A stretch of DNA of 43,820 nucleotides from Bacteroidota bacterium (GCA_018268075.1 JAFDXH010000176.1:1-43820), one strand, 5' to 3'. Numbered from the stretch's first letter, positions 9,238 to 18,801 are shown. Numbers and translations: made by a program. Notes: a model not told the origin generated them from the letters alone.

Positions 9238-11046
9238 ATGTTTAGAACACACAATTGCGGTGAATTAAGAATTACCGATGCAGGCCAGGAAGTAACAATT
9301 TCAGGCTGGATACAAACGATCCGAAAATTTGGAGGTATTACCTTTATTGATTTACGCGACAGGTACGGCATTACTCAATTATTGATTGATGAAAAATTAT
9401 CTGAAGATCCAGCTATAGGCGGGCTTGGGCGCGAATATGTGATTCAGGCAAAAGGTACCGTACAAGAGCGGAGTAATAAAAACCCCCAGATTGCTACAGG
9501 CGATATTGAAATTGCAGCAAACAAGGTAAATATTTTGAACTCTTCATTGGTACCGCCGTTTACCATCCAAGACGAGACCGATGGTGGCGATGATATTAGA
9601 ATGAAATATCGGTTTTTGGATCTTAGGCGAAATGCAGTTAAAAAAAATCTGCTTCTGCGCCATGAGGTCAGTAGCGCAACTCGCCGATATTTGAATGGGC
9701 AGCATTTTGTAGAGGTAGAAACTCCTTTTTTAATAAAATCTACTCCGGAAGGTGCAAGAGATTTTGTGGTACCCAGCAGAATGAACCAGGGCGAATTTTA
9801 TGCATTACCACAGTCGCCACAAACCTTCAAACAATTATTGATGGTAAGTGGTTTTGATCGCTACTATCAGATTGTAAAATGTTTTCGCGATGAAGATTTA
9901 CGGGCCGACCGCCAACCTGAATTTACTCAAATAGATTGTGAGATGTCCTTTGTAGAGCAGGAAGATATTTTACAAATGTTTGAAGGGTTGATTAAAAATA
10001 TTTTTAAAGAGGTTAAAAATATAAACATCCCTGGTCAGGTACCAAGAATCACTTGGGAAGACGCCATGTGGAATTATGGAAATGATAAGCCAGACACTCG
10101 GTTTGAGATAAAATTGGCCAATTTAAAAGTGAAAGGCAAATGTTTTCTGGAATCAATAAAGGAAAATGAATTTCCGGTGTTTCAAAATGCCGAAACAATA
10201 CTTTCCATAGCAATTCCGGATGCTGCCAGCTATACAAGAAAACAAACTGATGAATTAATAGATTGGGTAAAGCGCCCACAGATAGGAATGGGCGGCTTAG
10301 CCTTTATTAAATACAATAGCGACAATACACTCAAAAGCAGCTTTGATAAATTTTTCAACGAAGCGCAATTAAAAACGATTGCTGAAAAAACCAATGCTCA
10401 ACCCGGAGATTTAATTTTAATTCTGGCTGGCAAAGAAGAGCGTACCCGAAAAGCAATTAGCGATTTGCGTTTATTCATGGCCGGTAGGCTCGGATTGCGC
10501 AACCCTGAAGAGTTTAAATTATTATGGGTTACTGATTTCCCTCTTTTTGAATATGATGAAGAAAACAACAGGTGGGTAGCACGCCATCACCCGTTTACTT
10601 CTCCCAAGCCGGAAGATATAGAGACCATGATCCAAAACGACCCTGCAATAAAAGATGCCGAAAAATATCTTGAACATCCTTATGCCGACATTAAAGCGAA
10701 TGCCTATGATATGGTATTGAATGGCAATGAAATAGGTGGAGGCTCTATCCGTATATACCAGCGCGAGCTACAGGAAAAAATGTTTGCCGCTTTAGGTATC
10801 AACAAAGAAGAGGCCCAACAAAAATTCGGATTTCTATTAGGTGCTTTTGAGTATGGTGCCCCTCCACATGGTGGTATAGCTTTCGGATTCGACAGGCTCT
10901 GTGCCATTTTGGGCGGCAGTGAATCCATCCGGGATTTTATAGCATTTCCCAAAAATAATAGTGGCCGAGATGTAATGATCAATGCACCATCGGTAATAGA
11001 TGAGCAACAGTTAAAAGAATTAAATCTGACAATAAAGGAGAAATAA
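9238..11046 (+). CDS. aspS: aspartyl-tRNA synthetase, bacterial type
   Basis: Charges tRNA-Asp. The 602-residue class II synthetase begins with an OB-fold anticodon domain ([20 protein letters not shown]), then carries motif 2 [18 protein letters not shown] (from about residue 216), an inserted GAD domain (around 300-430), and motif 3 with [11 protein letters not shown] (from about 550) and [10 protein letters not shown]. The GAD insertion marks the bacterial AspRS, as opposed to the archaeal AspRS/AsnRS type. The ATG at 9238 was chosen because [11 protein letters not shown] is the family start and a -7 box lies just upstream; the in-frame start 36 bp further up would overlap that box. It converges with fumC across a 68-bp gap. 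Confidence 0.96.
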   Translation: MFRTHNCGELRITDAGQEVTISGWIQTIRKFGGITFIDLRDRYGITQLLIDEKLSEDPAIGGLGREYVIQAKGTVQERSNKNPQIATGDIEIAANKVNILNSSLVPPFTIQDETDGGDDIRMKYRFLDLRRNAVKKNLLLRHEVSSATRRYLNGQHFVEVETPFLIKSTPEGARDFVVPSRMNQGEFYALPQSPQTFKQLLMVSGFDRYYQIVKCFRDEDLRADRQPEFTQIDCEMSFVEQEDILQMFEGLIKNIFKEVKNINIPGQVPRITWEDAMWNYGNDKPDTRFEIKLANLKVKGKCFLESIKENEFPVFQNAETILSIAIPDAASYTRKQTDELIDWVKRPQIGMGGLAFIKYNSDNTLKSSFDKFFNEAQLKTIAEKTNAQPGDLILILAGKEERTRKAISDLRLFMAGRLGLRNPEEFKLLWVTDFPLFEYDEENNRWVARHHPFTSPKPEDIETMIQNDPAIKDAEKYLEHPYADIKANAYDMVLNGNEIGGGSIRIYQRELQEKMFAALGINKEEAQQKFGFLLGAFEYGAPPHGGIAFGFDRLCAILGGSESIRDFIAFPKNNSGRDVMINAPSVIDEQQLKELNLTIKEK

Positions 11047-11114
11047 ACTATTAAAATATTGCCTATTGATGGCAAAAGAAAATTAGTATATATCTCAAAT
11101 AGTGAGACACGCCA

Positions 11115-12512
11115 TTACCGCTCCCCTACCATATTTGCTGGCACTACCCATTCATCAAATTCTGCTGGAGTTACATACCCTAATTTGACGGCCATCTCCT
11201 TCAATGTGGTATTTTCTTTATGCGCCTTTTGTGCTATTTCGGCAGACTTATAATATCCGATTTTCGTATTGAGTGCCGTTACCAGCATTAAAGAATTATC
11301 CACATGCTTTTTAATATTTGCCTCAATAGCCTCAATCCCCTTTGCACATTTTTCATTAAAACTATTACAGCCATCGCCAATAAGCCGGGCACTATGTAAA
11401 AAATTATAAATCATCATTGGCTTAAAAACATTTAGCTCAAAATGCCCCGTGGCTCCTCCCACTGATATAGCTACATCATTTCCCATTACCTGGCAACTGA
11501 TCATAGTAATAGCTTCACACTGTGTAGGGTTTACTTTGCCCGGCATGATAGACGACCCAGGTTCATTATCAGGAATGTGTATCTCACCAATACCACTACG
11601 AGGGCCTGAGGAAAGCATACGGATATCATTTGCAATCTTCATTAGGCTTACACCAACAGTCTTTAGTGCGCCATGAGATTCCACAATAGCATCATGAGCA
11701 GCCAATGATTCGAATTTATTTTTAGCCGTCTTAAATGGAAGGCCTGTTAATTCTGCAATTGTTTCAGCTACATTTTTCGCATATCCGGGCGGAGTATTAA
11801 TGCCTGTACCTACTGCTGTGCCGCCCAGAGCCAGCTCACTCAGGTGTGTTAAAGTGTTTTTAATGGCAACTACACCATGCTCTAACTGTGATGCATAACC
11901 GCTAAACTCCTGCCCCAGGGTAAGGGGAGTAGCATCCATAAAATGTGTGCGGCCAATCTTTACAATATCTTTGAACTGCTGAGCCTTTTGATCGAGTGTT
12001 TTTTGCAACGATACCAAAGCCGGCAATGTGAGATCGTGCAAAATTTTATAGGCAGCAATATGCATTGCCGTAGGAAAGGTATCATTACTCGATTGCGATT
12101 TATTTACATCATCATTTGGGTGTAAAATTTTTTCTTTATCAGAAAGCTTGCCACCATTCAAAACATGCGCACGGTAAGCAATCACTTCATTCACATTCAT
12201 ATTACTCTGAGTACCGCTACCGGTTTGCCACACTACCAGTGGAAATTCATTATCAAGCTTTCCTTCCAATATCTCATCACAAACCTTGCTGATCAGTTCC
12301 ATTTTTTCTTTACTTAAAACGCCTGCATCAAAATTGGTGATAGCAGCAGCCTTTTTTAAATAGGCAAATGCACGGATGATTTCTTTGGGCATACGATTGA
12401 TATCGCGGGCTATATCAAAATTTTCAATGCTCCGTTGTGTTTGTGCACCGTAATAAGCTGTAGCAGGCACTTTCACCGTGCCCATTGTGTCTTTTTCTGT
12501 TCTGTAGTCCAT
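11115..12512 (-). CDS. fumC: class II fumarate hydratase
   Basis: Reversibly hydrates fumarate to L-malate in the citric acid cycle using no metal. The 465-residue protein has the fumarase/aspartase signature [11 protein letters not shown] (319-329) with the catalytic-loop serine, the [10 protein letters not shown] block around H190, and the [14 protein letters not shown] block (97-110) typical of FumC. The length is normal. It is the last gene of a minus-strand run gltX, B12-binding protein, enoyl-CoA hydratase, fumC, with 30 bp between the preceding stop and this start. A TAACTTTG box overlaps the end of the preceding gene, so fumC may also be transcribed on its own. Aspartate ammonia-lyase is a paralogous alternative, but the residue pattern is that of FumC. 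Confidence 0.95.
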   Translation of the reverse strand: MDYRTEKDTMGTVKVPATAYYGAQTQRSIENFDIARDINRMPKEIIRAFAYLKKAAAITNFDAGVLSKEKMELISKVCDEILEGKLDNEFPLVVWQTGSGTQSNMNVNEVIAYRAHVLNGGKLSDKEKILHPNDDVNKSQSSNDTFPTAMHIAAYKILHDLTLPALVSLQKTLDQKAQQFKDIVKIGRTHFMDATPLTLGQEFSGYASQLEHGVVAIKNTLTHLSELALGGTAVGTGINTPPGYAKNVAETIAELTGLPFKTAKNKFESLAAHDAIVESHGALKTVGVSLMKIANDIRMLSSGPRSGIGEIHIPDNEPGSSIMPGKVNPTQCEAITMISCQVMGNDVAISVGGATGHFELNVFKPMMIYNFLHSARLIGDGCNSFNEKCAKGIEAIEANIKKHVDNSLMLVTALNTKIGYYKSAEIAQKAHKENTTLKEMAVKLGYVTPAEFDEWVVPANMVGER

Positions 12513-12537
12513 TTTTTTTATATTTCAGATGTATATT

Positions 12538-12545
12538 CAAAGTTA
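12538..12545 (-). promoter_or_regulatory. candidate internal -7 box for fumC
   Basis: The minus strand reads TAACTTTG, an exact TAnnTTTG match overlapping the stop codon of the enoyl-CoA hydratase gene, 25 bp before the fumC start. Confidence 0.4.
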
Positions 12546-13310
12546 ATTAAAAACAGGTTTTCGCTTTTCAAGAAAAGCTGCTACTCCTTCTTTCTTATCG
12601 GTAGAATTGAATGCTTCTGCAAACAATGCTACTTCAGTCTTAAAGCCTTCCTGATTATGATCAGATGCATTAATTGCTGCTATGGCTTTCTGCACTGCTA
12701 TGGGCGATTTAGATAAAATATTTTGTAATATTTCCTTTGTTTTTCCCAAAAGTTCGGCTGGGCTGGTTACATAATTTACAAGGCCCCATTCCAATGCATC
12801 ATCTGCAGAAATAATAGAGCCGGATAGAATCATTTCCATAGCCTTTCCTTTACCAACAAGCATGGTTAAACGCTGCGTACCACCATACCCGGGAATCAAT
12901 CCTAAGTTCACCTCAGGCTGGCCAAATTTTGCATTATCAGCAGCTAACCTAAAGTGGCAAGCCATAGCCAGCTCACAGCCGCCGCCAAGTGCAAAGCCAT
13001 TAACAGCAGCTATTACAACTTTTGAACAATTTTCTATTTTAAAAAAAACCTGCTGCCCTGTGTATGCAAGTGTTGCTGCATCTTTCTCATTGATTTCTAA
13101 AAATTCACTAATATCTGCTCCGGCTACAAATGCCTTAGCCCCTTCACCGGTAATAATTACCCCTTTTATACCGGCATCATTTTCTACTGTATCCATTACT
13201 TGATCCAGTTCAGAAAAAACGGTTTTATTTAAGGCATTCAATTTTTCAGGCCTGTTAATGGTGATAATGAATATACCATTTTGATTTTCGGTTTTAATAG
13301 TTTGATACAT
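12543..13310 (-). CDS. enoyl-CoA hydratase/isomerase (crotonase family)
   Basis: A 255-residue crotonase-fold enzyme. The oxyanion-hole segments are visible as GAKAFVAGADISEF (first) and NGFALGGGCELAMACHFRLA (second), followed by QPEVNLGLIPGYGGTQRL, whose glutamate corresponds to a catalytic position in short-chain enoyl-CoA hydratases. The likely reaction is hydration of 2-trans-enoyl-CoA in beta-oxidation or amino-acid catabolism; the family also includes isomerases and decarboxylases, so the substrate is open. It lies between a B12-binding domain gene (46 bp) and fumC (30 bp), which suggests co-transcription and a link to acyl-CoA or propionate metabolism. That link is inference from the neighbourhood only. 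Confidence 0.88.
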   Translation of the reverse strand: MYQTIKTENQNGIFIITINRPEKLNALNKTVFSELDQVMDTVENDAGIKGVIITGEGAKAFVAGADISEFLEINEKDAATLAYTGQQVFFKIENCSKVVIAAVNGFALGGGCELAMACHFRLAADNAKFGQPEVNLGLIPGYGGTQRLTMLVGKGKAMEMILSGSIISADDALEWGLVNYVTSPAELLGKTKEILQNILSKSPIAVQKAIAAINASDHNQEGFKTEVALFAEAFNSTDKKEGVAAFLEKRKPVFN

Positions 13311-13356
13311 AATTGCATTTTTGATTTTGATCCTCGTAGTATGCGATACATTCTAT

Positions 13357-13764
13357 TTAAAAATTCCTGTTTTGCTGTACCCACTCTCTGATATAAGCGG
13401 CAATTGCCGTAGTAGGCGTTCCCGGAGAAAATATCTCACCTACTCCCAAGTTTTTTAATTTCTGAATATCCTCATCCGGCAAAATTCCCCCACCTGTAAG
13501 TAATACATCATCCATATTCTTTTCCTTCATCAAGGCAAGTACTTTAGGGAAAATAGTATTGTGCGCCCCGGTAAGAATACTGATACCAATTGCATCCACA
13601 TCTTCCTGTAATGCAGCATTTACCACCATTTCAGGTGTTTGCCTGAGGCCTGTATATATTACTTCCATTCCTGCATCACGAAGTGAAGTAGCAATCACTT
13701 TGGCTCCTCGATCGTGGCCATCGAGCCCTACTTTAGCAATCAATACTCTTATTGGTCGGTTCAT
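13357..13764 (-). CDS. stand-alone cobalamin (B12)-binding protein, methylmalonyl-CoA mutase C-terminal type
   Basis: A 135-residue protein consisting only of the B12-binding Rossmann-like domain. It opens [20 protein letters not shown], containing the DxHxxG motif (D15, H17, G20) whose histidine is the lower axial ligand of cobalt; SILTGAH and [12 protein letters not shown] complete the domain. Such small subunits pair with a separate catalytic mutase subunit of the methylmalonyl-CoA or isobutyryl-CoA mutase type. No large subunit is in this window, so the partner must be encoded elsewhere. It is 29 bp from gltX and 46 bp from the enoyl-CoA hydratase on the same strand, consistent with one operon. 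The domain call is firm; the mutase it serves is unknown. Confidence 0.9.
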   Translation of the reverse strand: MNRPIRVLIAKVGLDGHDRGAKVIATSLRDAGMEVIYTGLRQTPEMVVNAALQEDVDAIGISILTGAHNTIFPKVLALMKEKNMDDVLLTGGGILPDEDIQKLKNLGVGEIFSPGTPTTAIAAYIREWVQQNRNF

Positions 13765-13793
13765 ATATATTTTTTAAAAGCCTCAAAAAGAAA

Positions 13794-15317
13794 TTATTTT
13801 AATAATTGTAATGCCTTTGAAACTCTCTGCAATGTTTCTTCTTTTCCTATCAGCATAATTATATCAAATACTCCCGGGCCAAATTTGTCGCCAACTAACA
13901 TTATTCTCAAAGGGAATAATAATTCGCCCGGCTTCAACCTTGAAGCAGCAGCAATTTCTTTAAAATTTATTTCCAATTCATCGTGCTTCCACTCCTGCAT
14001 CATCTGCCAGGAATGAATCAGTGCTACGAAAAAGTTATTCTTATCATCATTCCATTTTGGCTTTACCGCTTCCAGATTAAGGTGCTGAGGCGCTCTAAAA
14101 AAGAATGCAGCTTGTTTAATAAAATCTGGAAGCAAGGTACATCTATCCTTTACCAGGTCTATTATTTTTACAAAAGTATTTTTGTCCCCCGTTTCAATCC
14201 CTGCATGCTGCATAAATGGCGCTACTCTATCTGCCAACTCTTTCGAAGGTAATCGCTTGATCCATTCATGATTGAACCATTTTGCCTTTTCAAAATCAAA
14301 CTTTGCACCATGAGAGTGCACCCTGTCCATAGAAAATTTTTGCACCAATTCTTCCAAAGAAAATACTTCCTGCTCAGTACCATCATTCCAACCAAGTAAT
14401 GCCAGCATATTGATGAATGCTTCTGGTAAAAATCCCATTTCTTTAAACCCATCTACTGCCTTTCCGGCAGTATCTTTCCATTGCATAGCAAATACAGGAA
14501 AACCTAAACGTTCGCCATCGCGTTTACTTAATTTACCATTGCCATCTGGTTTTAATATCAGCGGCAAATGCGCCCATTCAGGCATATCTTTTTCCCAACC
14601 AAAATATTTCCAAAGTAAAACATGTACCGGCGCACTGGGCAACCATTCTTCTCCTCGGAATGCATTGGTTATTTTCATTAAATAATCATCTACTACTACA
14701 GCAAGGTGGTAGGTAGGCATTCCATCAGCTTTCATAAGTACTTTATCATCCACTGTATTGGTGCTCATTTCTATATCGCCACGAATCATGTCTTTAAACC
14801 GGATCATTTCATTGCCTTCCACCTTTAGCCTGATCACATGTGGAAAATCAGCGCTTAGCAAAGCCTCTGTTTCTTCCTTAGTCATGGTAAGTGAGTTGCG
14901 CATACGGTGCCTTGTATGAAATCCATATTGCCAATCACTTTCGCCTTGCGCCTTTAAACTTTCCCTCAGGTTTTCAATTTCTTCGGCTGTATCAAATGCA
15001 TAATAGGCATGCCCGCTATCCACTAATTGTTGAGCATATTGCATATAAATTCCCTTGCGTTCACTTTGGCGGTAGGGGCCGCATTCTCCTGGCGCAAGTG
15101 GTGCTTCATCTGGGAGAATCCCACACCAATCAAGGCAATCCCATATATATTGTTCTGCACCTTCTACAAAACGGTTCTGGTCGGTATCTTCTACCCGCAG
15201 CACAAAAGTGCCATTATGCTGCCGCGCAAATAAAAAATTAAATAAAGCGGTGCGTACTCCACCCAAATGCAAGCCCCCCGTAGGGCTTGGCGCAAACCGT
15301 ACTCTTACTTTTTTCAT
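13794..15317 (-). CDS. gltX: glutamyl-tRNA synthetase
   Basis: A class I synthetase charging tRNA-Glu (and, in organisms lacking GlnRS, tRNA-Gln). The 507-residue protein has the HIGH-type motif in PSPTGGLHLGGVRTALFN (11-28), FVLRVEDTDQNRF (38-50), and the KMSKS-type motif KLSKR (262-266). The C-terminal anticodon-binding region is present and the length is normal. It is the promoter-proximal gene of a minus-strand run with the B12-binding protein, enoyl-CoA hydratase and fumC. A TACCTTTG box lies 54 bp upstream, and an 8-bp inverted repeat sits right after the predicted transcription start. Whether it is discriminating (Glu only) or non-discriminating cannot be told by eye. Confidence 0.96.
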   Translation of the reverse strand: MKKVRVRFAPSPTGGLHLGGVRTALFNFLFARQHNGTFVLRVEDTDQNRFVEGAEQYIWDCLDWCGILPDEAPLAPGECGPYRQSERKGIYMQYAQQLVDSGHAYYAFDTAEEIENLRESLKAQGESDWQYGFHTRHRMRNSLTMTKEETEALLSADFPHVIRLKVEGNEMIRFKDMIRGDIEMSTNTVDDKVLMKADGMPTYHLAVVVDDYLMKITNAFRGEEWLPSAPVHVLLWKYFGWEKDMPEWAHLPLILKPDGNGKLSKRDGERLGFPVFAMQWKDTAGKAVDGFKEMGFLPEAFINMLALLGWNDGTEQEVFSLEELVQKFSMDRVHSHGAKFDFEKAKWFNHEWIKRLPSKELADRVAPFMQHAGIETGDKNTFVKIIDLVKDRCTLLPDFIKQAAFFFRAPQHLNLEAVKPKWNDDKNNFFVALIHSWQMMQEWKHDELEINFKEIAAASRLKPGELLFPLRIMLVGDKFGPGVFDIIMLIGKEETLQRVSKALQLLK

Positions 15318-15338
15318 AACCTATTCATTTTACATCAC

Positions 15339-15363
15339 TTCTATACCCACAAAAAGTATAGAA
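15339..15363 (-). promoter_or_regulatory. inverted repeat at the predicted 5' end of the gltX transcript
   Basis: TTCTATAC and GTATAGAA form a perfect 8-bp inverted repeat with a 9-nt loop. Placed against the -7 box at 15371-15378, it would be the very first structure of the gltX mRNA. Confidence 0.45.
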
Positions 15364-15370
15364 AGCAACG

Positions 15371-15378
15371 CAAAGGTA
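15371..15378 (-). promoter_or_regulatory. candidate -7 box for the gltX operon
   Basis: The minus strand reads TACCTTTG followed by C, matching TAnnTTTG, 54 bp before the gltX ATG. The -33 element is weak. Confidence 0.5.
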
Positions 15379-15616
15379 ACCCTATAAATTTTTCAATTCA
15401 CAGTTGGCGTTTTAGATGGATATGAGTAATTGAAATAAAGCTGGCAATGCCACCCAGATTTTTGACGCCCGGTTCCTTTGAAGAGGTAATGCAGTGAAAA
15501 AATTTAAATCTTAACTATTGCCAAGATACTTTGATAAAATAATCTGATCCGTTTCAAATTCAGTTCAACTGAAAGTACACTAACCCATTCTGCATTTTAC
15601 ATTATACCTTTATTGT

Positions 15617-16270
15617 ATGTTTTATTTAGTACGGCCTCCATGGCTTGTAAAAAAATATCTTAGCGAGGCTATTTGGGAAATAGATACCCCGGAAAATGAA
15701 CTGTTCCTCACCTTTGATGATGGGCCACATCCAGAGGTAACACCCTTTGTGCTGGAGCAATTAAAAATTTATGATGCGCGAGCTACCTTCTTTTGTGTGG
15801 GCTCAAATGTTCAAAAATATTTTGAAGTATATAAGCAAATAATTAATGAGGGCCATGCTGTGGGCAACCATACCTTTAACCACCTGAATGCATGGAAAGT
15901 TGGCGATAAAAAGTATTTAGATGATATTTCTAAAGCACGAAAAATTATAGATTCAGAACTATTTCGTCCTCCCTACGGGCGAATAAGCCGCTTTCTCATA
16001 AATGCTTTAAAAGGAAAAAATTACAATTTAACTACAATAATGTGGAGCGCATTGAGCGGGGATTTTGATCCTTCCATAAAAGCAGATGAATGTTTTTTAA
16101 ATGTATCCCATCATGCTAAAAAAGGGGCTGTTATTGTTTTTCATGATAGCGCCAAGTCCTTTCCGATATTAAAGGAGGTACTGCCAAGAGTGCTACAATA
16201 TTGCAAAGCGCAACAATTGGGGTTTGGAAAAATATCCTTAAATCATTTGCAAAAAAATGGGCCTGAATAG
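15617..16270 (+). CDS. polysaccharide deacetylase (NodB homology, carbohydrate esterase 4)
   Basis: A 217-residue NodB-domain protein. Motif 1 is TFDDGPHP (32-39) with the catalytic and metal-binding aspartates D34/D35, motif 2 is NHTFNHLN with metal ligands H85 and H89, motif 3 is RPPYGR (117-122), and a late VFHDS block matches the family's final HD motif. Members remove acetyl groups from peptidoglycan, chitin-like polymers or other N-acetyl sugars; the substrate here is unknown. The N-terminus MFYLVRPPWLVKK is mildly hydrophobic but not a clear signal peptide. The gene is alone, divergent from gltX, and its stop codon lies inside the stem of the following terminator. A TACCTTTA box ends about 6 bp before the ATG, so the leader may be very short. 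Confidence 0.9.
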   Translation: MFYLVRPPWLVKKYLSEAIWEIDTPENELFLTFDDGPHPEVTPFVLEQLKIYDARATFFCVGSNVQKYFEVYKQIINEGHAVGNHTFNHLNAWKVGDKKYLDDISKARKIIDSELFRPPYGRISRFLINALKGKNYNLTTIMWSALSGDFDPSIKADECFLNVSHHAKKGAVIVFHDSAKSFPILKEVLPRVLQYCKAQQLGFGKISLNHLQKNGPE

Positions 16271-16288
16271 ATATTCAAGCCCTTTTTT
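16259..16288 (+). terminator. intrinsic terminator overlapping the deacetylase stop
   Basis: GGGCCTGAAT pairs with ATTCAAGCCC (one mismatch) and is followed by a six-T run. The TAG stop falls in the stem-loop. It also separates the convergent lipoprotein gene. Confidence 0.8.
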
Positions 16289-16353
16289 AATCCGTACCCT
16301 ATGAAAACTGATGTGAAGTTAACAAATACTTATTAACAATTCAACAACAATTT

Positions 16354-17271
16354 TTAATGAAGGGTAATAATATGTGTAACTCCGTTGATAGTAAGGGTGG
16401 CCTTATTATCGCAGGTACCGTCGCCATAATCAAGGATGGCCACAGCAGTATTGTTATTTCTATTGATTTGTACCGTGCCTTTACTACGCCAGAAGCAGGT
16501 GAATTTTTTGATTACAGGATTAATAATTGTTGAAGACCAAACGTTACCATTTGAGTTAGAACCATTTGCATTTCCGGTAATTTGAAACACATCATCCAAA
16601 GGATACAAAGGAGTTCCATTACCTTCTATTTGAACACGTTCTTTTACACCGGCATATTTTCTCCAAAAACCGCTTTGGGTATTGGTTATTTTTCCATCAA
16701 TTATTTCGGAACGCCATGCTTGTTTATTAGATAAGCTTGTATTTTGTATGGTCATAGTTCCTGCAATGGCAAAGCTATCTACGCTATAATCTACAAACGT
16801 AACAGAGGCCTTGCTACCGGGAATCAGCATTGGGCCGGTGAAGATGCTTACTATTTTTCCTTTGCGCAATTTACCATCTTTGCCTAAGCAACCACTTCCA
16901 AAATCGAGTGTAACTGTTTTGGGAAATTGATGAATAATTTTTGGCTCTACCGTTACTGTAAAACATTTAGCAGCGCTGTCTGGCGATAAAATGCCATTAG
17001 GATCGGCTGGCTTATAAATAATATTTCCCCCAGTGCCGAGGCCTATGTCTTCGCCAGCGTCTGTAGCCTGTACGCCCATAGATACATTAAATACCTCCTC
17101 AAACTGGCCGGAGGCATCGGCATCACCCTGGGCAGCTTCTACGGTTGCTATAGGGTCAGGATCAGTTACTGTATTATTAGCGCTACTGTCCTTTTTACAA
17201 GAAGTGATAGAAAAAAGTGCGGCAGCCACAACCAACGTTGCCGACCTTGGGTTTAAAAGAATTGATTTCAT
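16354..17271 (-). CDS. hypothetical lipoprotein
   Basis: A 305-residue protein with a lipoprotein signal: a hydrophobic stretch VVAAALFSITSC ending at the probable lipidated Cys25, followed by KKDSS. This pattern is typical of Bacteroidota lipoproteins. The remainder is rich in Thr, Gly and Asn with alternating hydrophobic residues, suggesting beta structure, and contains CFTVTVEPKIIHQFPKTVTLDFGSGC with two cysteines and a final DYGDGTCDNKATLTING block. The resemblance to the many uncharacterised Bacteroidota lipoproteins with a TLDFGSGC-type motif is only by pattern. It is a single gene, divergent from tatD. No function is proposed. Confidence 0.8.
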   Translation of the reverse strand: MKSILLNPRSATLVVAAALFSITSCKKDSSANNTVTDPDPIATVEAAQGDADASGQFEEVFNVSMGVQATDAGEDIGLGTGGNIIYKPADPNGILSPDSAAKCFTVTVEPKIIHQFPKTVTLDFGSGCLGKDGKLRKGKIVSIFTGPMLIPGSKASVTFVDYSVDSFAIAGTMTIQNTSLSNKQAWRSEIIDGKITNTQSGFWRKYAGVKERVQIEGNGTPLYPLDDVFQITGNANGSNSNGNVWSSTIINPVIKKFTCFWRSKGTVQINRNNNTAVAILDYGDGTCDNKATLTINGVTHIITLH

Positions 17272-17371
17272 AAAGAAGAGATTAAGTTAATAAAAAATGG
17301 TTAACGCTTACATGGACTCGCTTGGTATATCAAGGTTTAAGAATGAGTTAAAAAATTTAAAAGGCTTAAAC

Positions 17372-17379
17372 TACTTTTG
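17372..17379 (+). promoter_or_regulatory. candidate -7 box for tatD
   Basis: TACTTTTG matches TAnnTTTG, 50 bp before the tatD ATG in the divergent gap with the lipoprotein gene. Confidence 0.5.
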
Positions 17380-17429
17380 TAAGGACGATAATATATAGTT
17401 TATCAATTATTTTAAAAAATGTCGCAACC

Positions 17430-18188
17430 ATGACAGACAGCCATACCCATTTATATTCCCCTGAATTCAAAGATGATATTGATGAAGTAATAAAAAGGGC
17501 AATTGCCGTTGGCATTGATAAATTTTACCTGCCTGCTATCAGTAGCCAAGAAAATGATAATTTGCTGGATTTGGAAAGAAAATATCCCAAAAATATTTTT
17601 GCAATGGCCGGGCTTCACCCCTGCTCTGTAAAGGCAGATTATAAAAATGAGCTGGCATTGATTAACACCCAGCTAAAAGAAAGAACATTTGCAGGTATCG
17701 GCGAAACGGGGCTAGATTTTTATTGGGACACCAGTTTTCAAAAAGAGCAATACGAGAGCCTACACCAACATATAGAATGGGCCATAGAATATAAGCGCCC
17801 CCTTATACTGCACACCCGCAATGCCATGGATGAAACCATTGAAGAAGTAAAAAAATATCGGCAATCTGCATTAAAGGGTATTTTTCATTGCTTTGGGGGC
17901 ACTTTAGATCAAGCACAGCAAATCATTGAAATGAATTTTCTATTAGGCATCGGCGGTGTGCTCACCTACAAAAAAACCGGTCTTCCCACGGTGCTGCACA
18001 GCATTGACTTAAAACATTTGGTATTAGAAACAGATGCGCCCTACCTATCTCCCGTACCATATCGGGGAAAAAGAAATGAACCCGCCTACATGGTGCATGT
18101 GGCCGAAAAACTTGCAGCTATAAAAGAAATATCTGTAGAAGAAGTAGAGAAAGTTACTTCAGAAAACGCAGCAAGAATATTTGGGTAA
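17430..18188 (+). CDS. tatD: TatD family metal-dependent deoxyribonuclease
   Basis: A 252-residue TIM-barrel amidohydrolase-superfamily protein. All expected metal ligands are visible: H5 and H7 in SHTHLY, E92 in GETGLDFYWD, H128 in LILHTRNA, H153 in GIFHCFGG, and D202 in ETDAPYLSPVPYRG. TatD proteins are 3'-5' DNA exonucleases linked to DNA repair and cell-death DNA breakdown; paralogues (YcfH, YjjV) share the fold, so the exact subtype is open. The length is normal and the ATG fits the MTDSHTHL start. It is transcribed alone, followed by a 660-bp stretch with no clear gene. Confidence 0.93.
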   Translation: MTDSHTHLYSPEFKDDIDEVIKRAIAVGIDKFYLPAISSQENDNLLDLERKYPKNIFAMAGLHPCSVKADYKNELALINTQLKERTFAGIGETGLDFYWDTSFQKEQYESLHQHIEWAIEYKRPLILHTRNAMDETIEEVKKYRQSALKGIFHCFGGTLDQAQQIIEMNFLLGIGGVLTYKKTGLPTVLHSIDLKHLVLETDAPYLSPVPYRGKRNEPAYMVHVAEKLAAIKEISVEEVEKVTSENAARIFG

Positions 18189-18662
18189 ACAAAGATAATT
18201 CAATGATAAAGAGTAAAGTTCATTTTAGGCTGAAGAAGGCTTCTGGGTCTGTGATTGTGTGTTACCTGAGGGAGATAAAAATTTAGTTCCAAGATTTTAT
18301 CGCATATAAAAAAGAGATTAGTTGTAAATATTTGTCAATGAAATAATGAAGAATTAGAAGTAACGCGAATGCATAGGCTGGGAGGCCTGCTCAAGAAAAA
18401 GACAAAAAAGATATAGTAGTCCCTAATATTAAAAAACTACTACAGCCCTAACAAGAAAGATACCGAAGCTATCTTATACAGCTATGCACCGGTTTGTTTT
18501 TCGGCCTCACCAATAGGTGGGCACCCAAAATATTAGGGGTAGCACACAACAACTAGTTCTTTTTTAAAAAAATCACCTTGTATGATCTTACGCTATTGGA
18601 AAAAATTAGCTTGTTATGAATTGACTTTTAAAATACTTTTTAATAATTCAATTAAACACCAT
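18189..18662 (+). other. gene-poor stretch with a possible decayed coding remnant
   Basis: No complete gene is seen. A 27-codon reading frame at 18203-18286 (MIKSKVHFRLKKASGSVIVC...) resembles the start of Bacteroidota tyrosine-recombinase arm-binding domains, but it stops at once and adjacent frames are broken. A perfect 10-bp inverted repeat, CCCTAATATT at 18421-18430 and AATATTAGGG at 18529-18538, frames about 100 bp. Both points are weak, and ordinary intergenic DNA is a fair alternative. Confidence 0.3.
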
Positions 18663-18670
18663 TATATTTG
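18663..18670 (+). promoter_or_regulatory. candidate -7 box for the metY operon
   Basis: TATATTTG matches TAnnTTTG. It lies 182 bp before the metY ATG, implying a leader of roughly 175 nt, unusually long compared with other genes in this window. The -33 region is AT-rich without a clear TTTG. Confidence 0.5.
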
Positions 18671-18718
18671 TTTTCTGATTCCAATGGCAACAATAAAAAA
18701 CATATCTTTTCCTACTGT

Positions 18719-18801
18719 TAGCACTTGCATGAGTGTTATCTGCCGTTGTATGCCGTAAGGCATCCTATATTACATATTACCCCACTTCCGGCATTTTGCC
18801 G
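18719..18801 (+). promoter_or_regulatory. structured 5' leader of metY (candidate cis-regulatory RNA)
   Basis: Three hairpins follow one another: TAGCACT/AGTGTTA (18719-18738, 7 bp with one G-U), ATGCC-GTAA-GGCAT (18750-18763, a GNRA-type tetraloop) and CGGCA-TTT-TGCCG (18789-18801). TGCCG also occurs at 18741-18745 and 18751-18755, so the CGGCA at 18789 could pair with either upstream copy instead of its local partner, giving mutually exclusive folds. I see no match to the SAM-I (S-box) or SAM-II cores. The position before a homocysteine-forming enzyme makes control by a methionine-pathway metabolite plausible, but this is inference. Confidence 0.4.

Noticed and set aside
11449-11676. Plus-strand frame inside fumC
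   Set aside because: It is a shadow of the FumC signature region on the opposite strand.
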